DNA of 64,000 nucleotides, from NCBI GenBank assembly GCA_039881145.1, contig JAYKKI010000156.1, forward strand, positions 5,001-69,000, given 5' to 3'. Each line of letters opens with the position of its first letter. Within the stretch, counting starts at the first letter, position 1. The position numbers and the translations under genes were made by a program. The notes under the pieces are model-generated. The model ran no database searches and was not told the origin of the DNA. It worked only from the letters and a program-made list of their open reading frames with translations. The stretch comes from Druceiella hillmani (lineage: Eukaryota; Arthropoda; Insecta; Lepidoptera; Hepialidae). This document shows, in pieces, positions 62,013-64,000 of the stretch.

Positions 62013-62687
62013 ATGACTTCGATATTTTTTTTGACTTCTCTTCTAAAATATTTCCAAACAGATACAAACAAAACATTTCTAATGTTAACTAGTTATAAGA
62101 GAAACGCGCAAGATTTACGTAAGTTAGACTTGTTAACGTATATTTACAAAACAAAGCTTTCATCCAAACGCATTAGAAGTCTCAAAGAGAAGTTGAATAG
62201 AAATTTACTTGTGCGTATGGATTTTGGAATAAGACAAGGGATTTGTGAGGAAATATTGTATTGTTTGTGCCATTCCTTGCTTTCTACTTAATTTATGTAT
62301 TTTAAACGATTTTATAAATTACCGATACTGGGTAATGAGAAATTTCTTATAAATGCGAAAAACAATGGTAAATTATTTGAAATATTGATAACGCTATTAT
62401 TACGTGTTTTGAAGAAGCTTACTCATATTTGTATTGGAATCAAAAAAGCCAAAAATAAGCTTATTTTGAAAATTATTATTTTTATTATTAATTGTAATAA
62501 AGGCAACCTCATTATTCATTTTTATATCAACAACAGTCAAAAAAGCGCTATTAAAATCTTTAAAATTATCTCATCAAATTACATGTTTATGAGACAGAGT
62601 TTATATATTAATGCACGAAAATATATCACATTGATTAGTATCCATGTTGGTTATTCCATTTTATCATTGGATACAATTATGAAATAG
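62013..62687 (+). pseudogene. Unassigned ORF of 224 codons split by one in-frame stop
   Basis: Two adjacent frames, 62013-62291 and 62295-62687, are in the same reading frame and separated only by a TAA at 62289-62291 and one codon. Together they form the longest nearly open frame in the window outside the first LINE, in DNA where stops should occur about every 15 codons. The first part includes YKRNAQDLRKLDLLTYIYKT and KRIRSLKEKLNRNLLVRMDF; the second is rich in Ile, Lys and Asn with hydrophobic stretches (ILKIIIFIIN). I recognise no domain. It may be a recently decayed gene, a transposon or foreign AT-rich fragment, or chance. Confidence 0.25.
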
Positions 62688-63783
62688 GTTTTTGCTTACA
62701 ATATATGGAGCACCATAAAATTGTTAAAATCGTACTTCAAATATTTTGCCATTAGATGCGATTTGAATAAAATACAAATCTCGTAATTAAAGTATTTTTT
62801 CCAAACAACCTTTGAAAATATGACCCAGAAGCAGTGCTCGCATCAGAAAATTCGGAAAGATAACACATTATAACACAATCGACCTAATGATTTATTCGTT
62901 GATAAGAGAAAGGAAAAACTTGAAAATTACCCGTAGAGAAAAATATCTTAAATTACATTGATTTAGGCTATAAAGTAAATGAAATGTGAGATTTGACAGA
63001 ATGGTATCATACCCATAATTATATCAAGCGCCAAAATCATACCGAAAACTCTAAATTATCACATAAAGAATTACTTACATGGGATTAGAGATAGAAAGTT
63101 CTCTAAAGTTATCGGTTGGAGTAGTAGGGTCCTTGATTTTAAAAAGCCATATTTGATACCTCTATGAGAATGGTTTTGTTAATATCGATGACAATTTATT
63201 TTAATTTTGTACACTTCTGGACGAATTTTTTTTTCAACTTATACTTTAATAATAATGCTCTGAGCAATGCAATACGAAAAAAATAAAAAAGGAATTGCAG
63301 TATCGGACGCTGTTTCTTTTTTTTAATTAAGTTTTTTTCATAAAACGGTCAATCATCGGCAATTAAATTCACATCCATGCTTAATCCAGGCTCATCAAAT
63401 TTCGGATGATCTGTCTGATTGCACGTACGTTATCTATATTTGAGGCATTACTGCGCATTCATATGGGATTCAGACTGGTAATTTTGCTGTGGCACCAAAA
63501 TTACCAGTCTGAGTCTCTTTAATATTTTGTACCCTATGCATTCGTACCCGATGTTTGTAACTCTGGTTGAATTGTATTATAATATTTCATAATATTTTAA
63601 GAGAATCGGGAAAAGTTCCATTTTCTTCAAATCCACAGATTCGTAACTTGTTATTTGGATATAGAAAAATTCACATTCAAATAAATGGGAGCAGCAGGAG
63701 AAGTATATATAAAAAACACTGATTTGCGCTACGAATAAATACTTAACTTAAAGCAAAGAATCCTTTCAAAAAAATAATTTCTT
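62688..63783. other. Gene-free AT-rich stretch
   Basis: No supported gene. Contains the long hairpin at 63470-63512. Confidence 0.5.
63470..63512. other. Perfect hairpin, 17-bp stem, 9-nt loop
   Basis: TCAGACTGGTAATTTTG (63470-63486), a loop of CTGTGGCAC, CAAAATTACCAGTCTGA (63496-63512). A perfect 17-bp stem of mixed composition is hard to obtain by chance and suggests a recent foldback or a small structured transcript. Confidence 0.88.
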
Positions 63784-63912
63784 TGTTAACATCCCACCTG
63801 AAGATGTTGTAATACAACGAAACCTAGGTCGTGGTAAATAAATTAAAGAAAGTAGAAATAATACTACATCACGTTTAGTATTATTTCTACTTTCTTTAAT
63901 TTTTTACACTCA
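63784..63912 (+). mobile_element. Hammerhead foldback family, copy F (alternative foldback)
   Basis: Starts with TTGTTAACATCCCACCTGAA (half of the family centre), carries an intact hammerhead, then AATTAAAGAAAGTAGAAATA. At the block that normally reads ACATCACGTAGTTTC it turns back on itself: 63841-63865 and 63877-63901 form a perfect 25-bp stem with an 11-nt loop. So this copy has an inverted duplication of the distal arm, whereas copies C, D and E fold at the proximal end. Confidence 0.78.
63794..63834 (+). ncRNA. Hammerhead ribozyme motif, copy F (consensus, intact)
   Basis: Stem I CCAC (63794-63797) with GUGG (63831-63834). Core CUGAAGA (63798-63804) fits CUGANGA. One extra U (63805) precedes stem II GUUG/CAAC with loop UAAUA. 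GAAA at 63819-63822; its last A opens stem III, ACC-UA-GGU. The cleavage nucleotide is C63830. Only 41 nt long, with a three-pair stem III, as in the small hammerheads of Penelope-like elements. The extra U is a departure from the textbook core, so activity needs testing. Confidence 0.75.
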
Positions 63913-64000
63913 TTTAATTGAGAAAATTAGAGTATTTAAATTGTCCCATCTGAATTTTCTTTTCAATTGCTTTTGAGTATCAAATATTGATATGGATTTA

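Overview
This window looks like gene-poor, very AT-rich nuclear DNA from an insect, most likely a moth or butterfly. It contains no open reading frame that I can call an intact host gene. The lepidopteran assignment rests on repeats: a segment at 16261-16545 that follows a moth/butterfly interspersed repeat I know, many degenerate 'GTCCGTCTGTC / aggaaccc' repeats, Helitron-like ends of the 'aagccgcggg...agctagt' kind, RTE-type and Jockey-like LINE fragments, a tRNA-derived SINE and a mariner element. All of these are damaged. The window is best read as intergenic DNA or a very large intron.

Layout. 1-815: 3' end of an RTE-like LINE, open at the left edge. 2273-2412: first member (A) of a hammerhead-ribozyme repeat family. 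2569-3900: two weak protein-like stretches. 10359-11378: a fresh six-copy 170-bp satellite. 13590-13848: hammerhead family copy B. 16261-16545: lepidopteran repeat. 17446-17564: AT microsatellite. 17745-18420: Jockey-like LINE relic. 19345-22735: a large inverted repeat whose ~830-bp arms derive from the 3' end of a LINE, around a 1.7-kb spacer. 22876-23138: copy C. 24989-25190: SINE. 25345-26110: an old degenerate satellite. 27445-27709: copy D. 29395-29545: copy E. 30188-31088: internally deleted mariner. 31-50 kb: mostly unremarkable AT-rich DNA with small hairpins. 50335-50552: a large AT/TG/CA microsatellite. 50791-50980: a possible cysteine-rich exon. 53641-53836: a CpG-rich alternating purine-pyrimidine tract. 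58200-58660: relic of a Helitron-type PIF1 helicase. 61150-61882: LINE 3' end. 62013-62687: a long ORF split by one stop. 63784-63912: copy F.

The main discovery candidate is the ~260-bp foldback family (copies A-F). Each arm carries a compact hammerhead ribozyme motif: CUGANGA core, GAAA, a three-pair stem III with a two-nucleotide loop, a GUC cleavage triplet and a matching stem I. Copies C, D and E share the same palindromic centre. Copies B, C and D are bounded by direct repeats of 10-13 bp. Tiny-stem-III hammerheads are known from Penelope-like retroelements and their non-autonomous, retrozyme-like derivatives. The long target duplications fit target-primed insertion better than cut-and-paste transposition. 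No Penelope reverse transcriptase is present here, so the family would be non-autonomous.

A second relationship is visible inside the window. The 3' end of the SINE at 24989-25190 is homologous to the 3' end of the LINE at 61150-61882, which suggests a SINE mobilised by that LINE.
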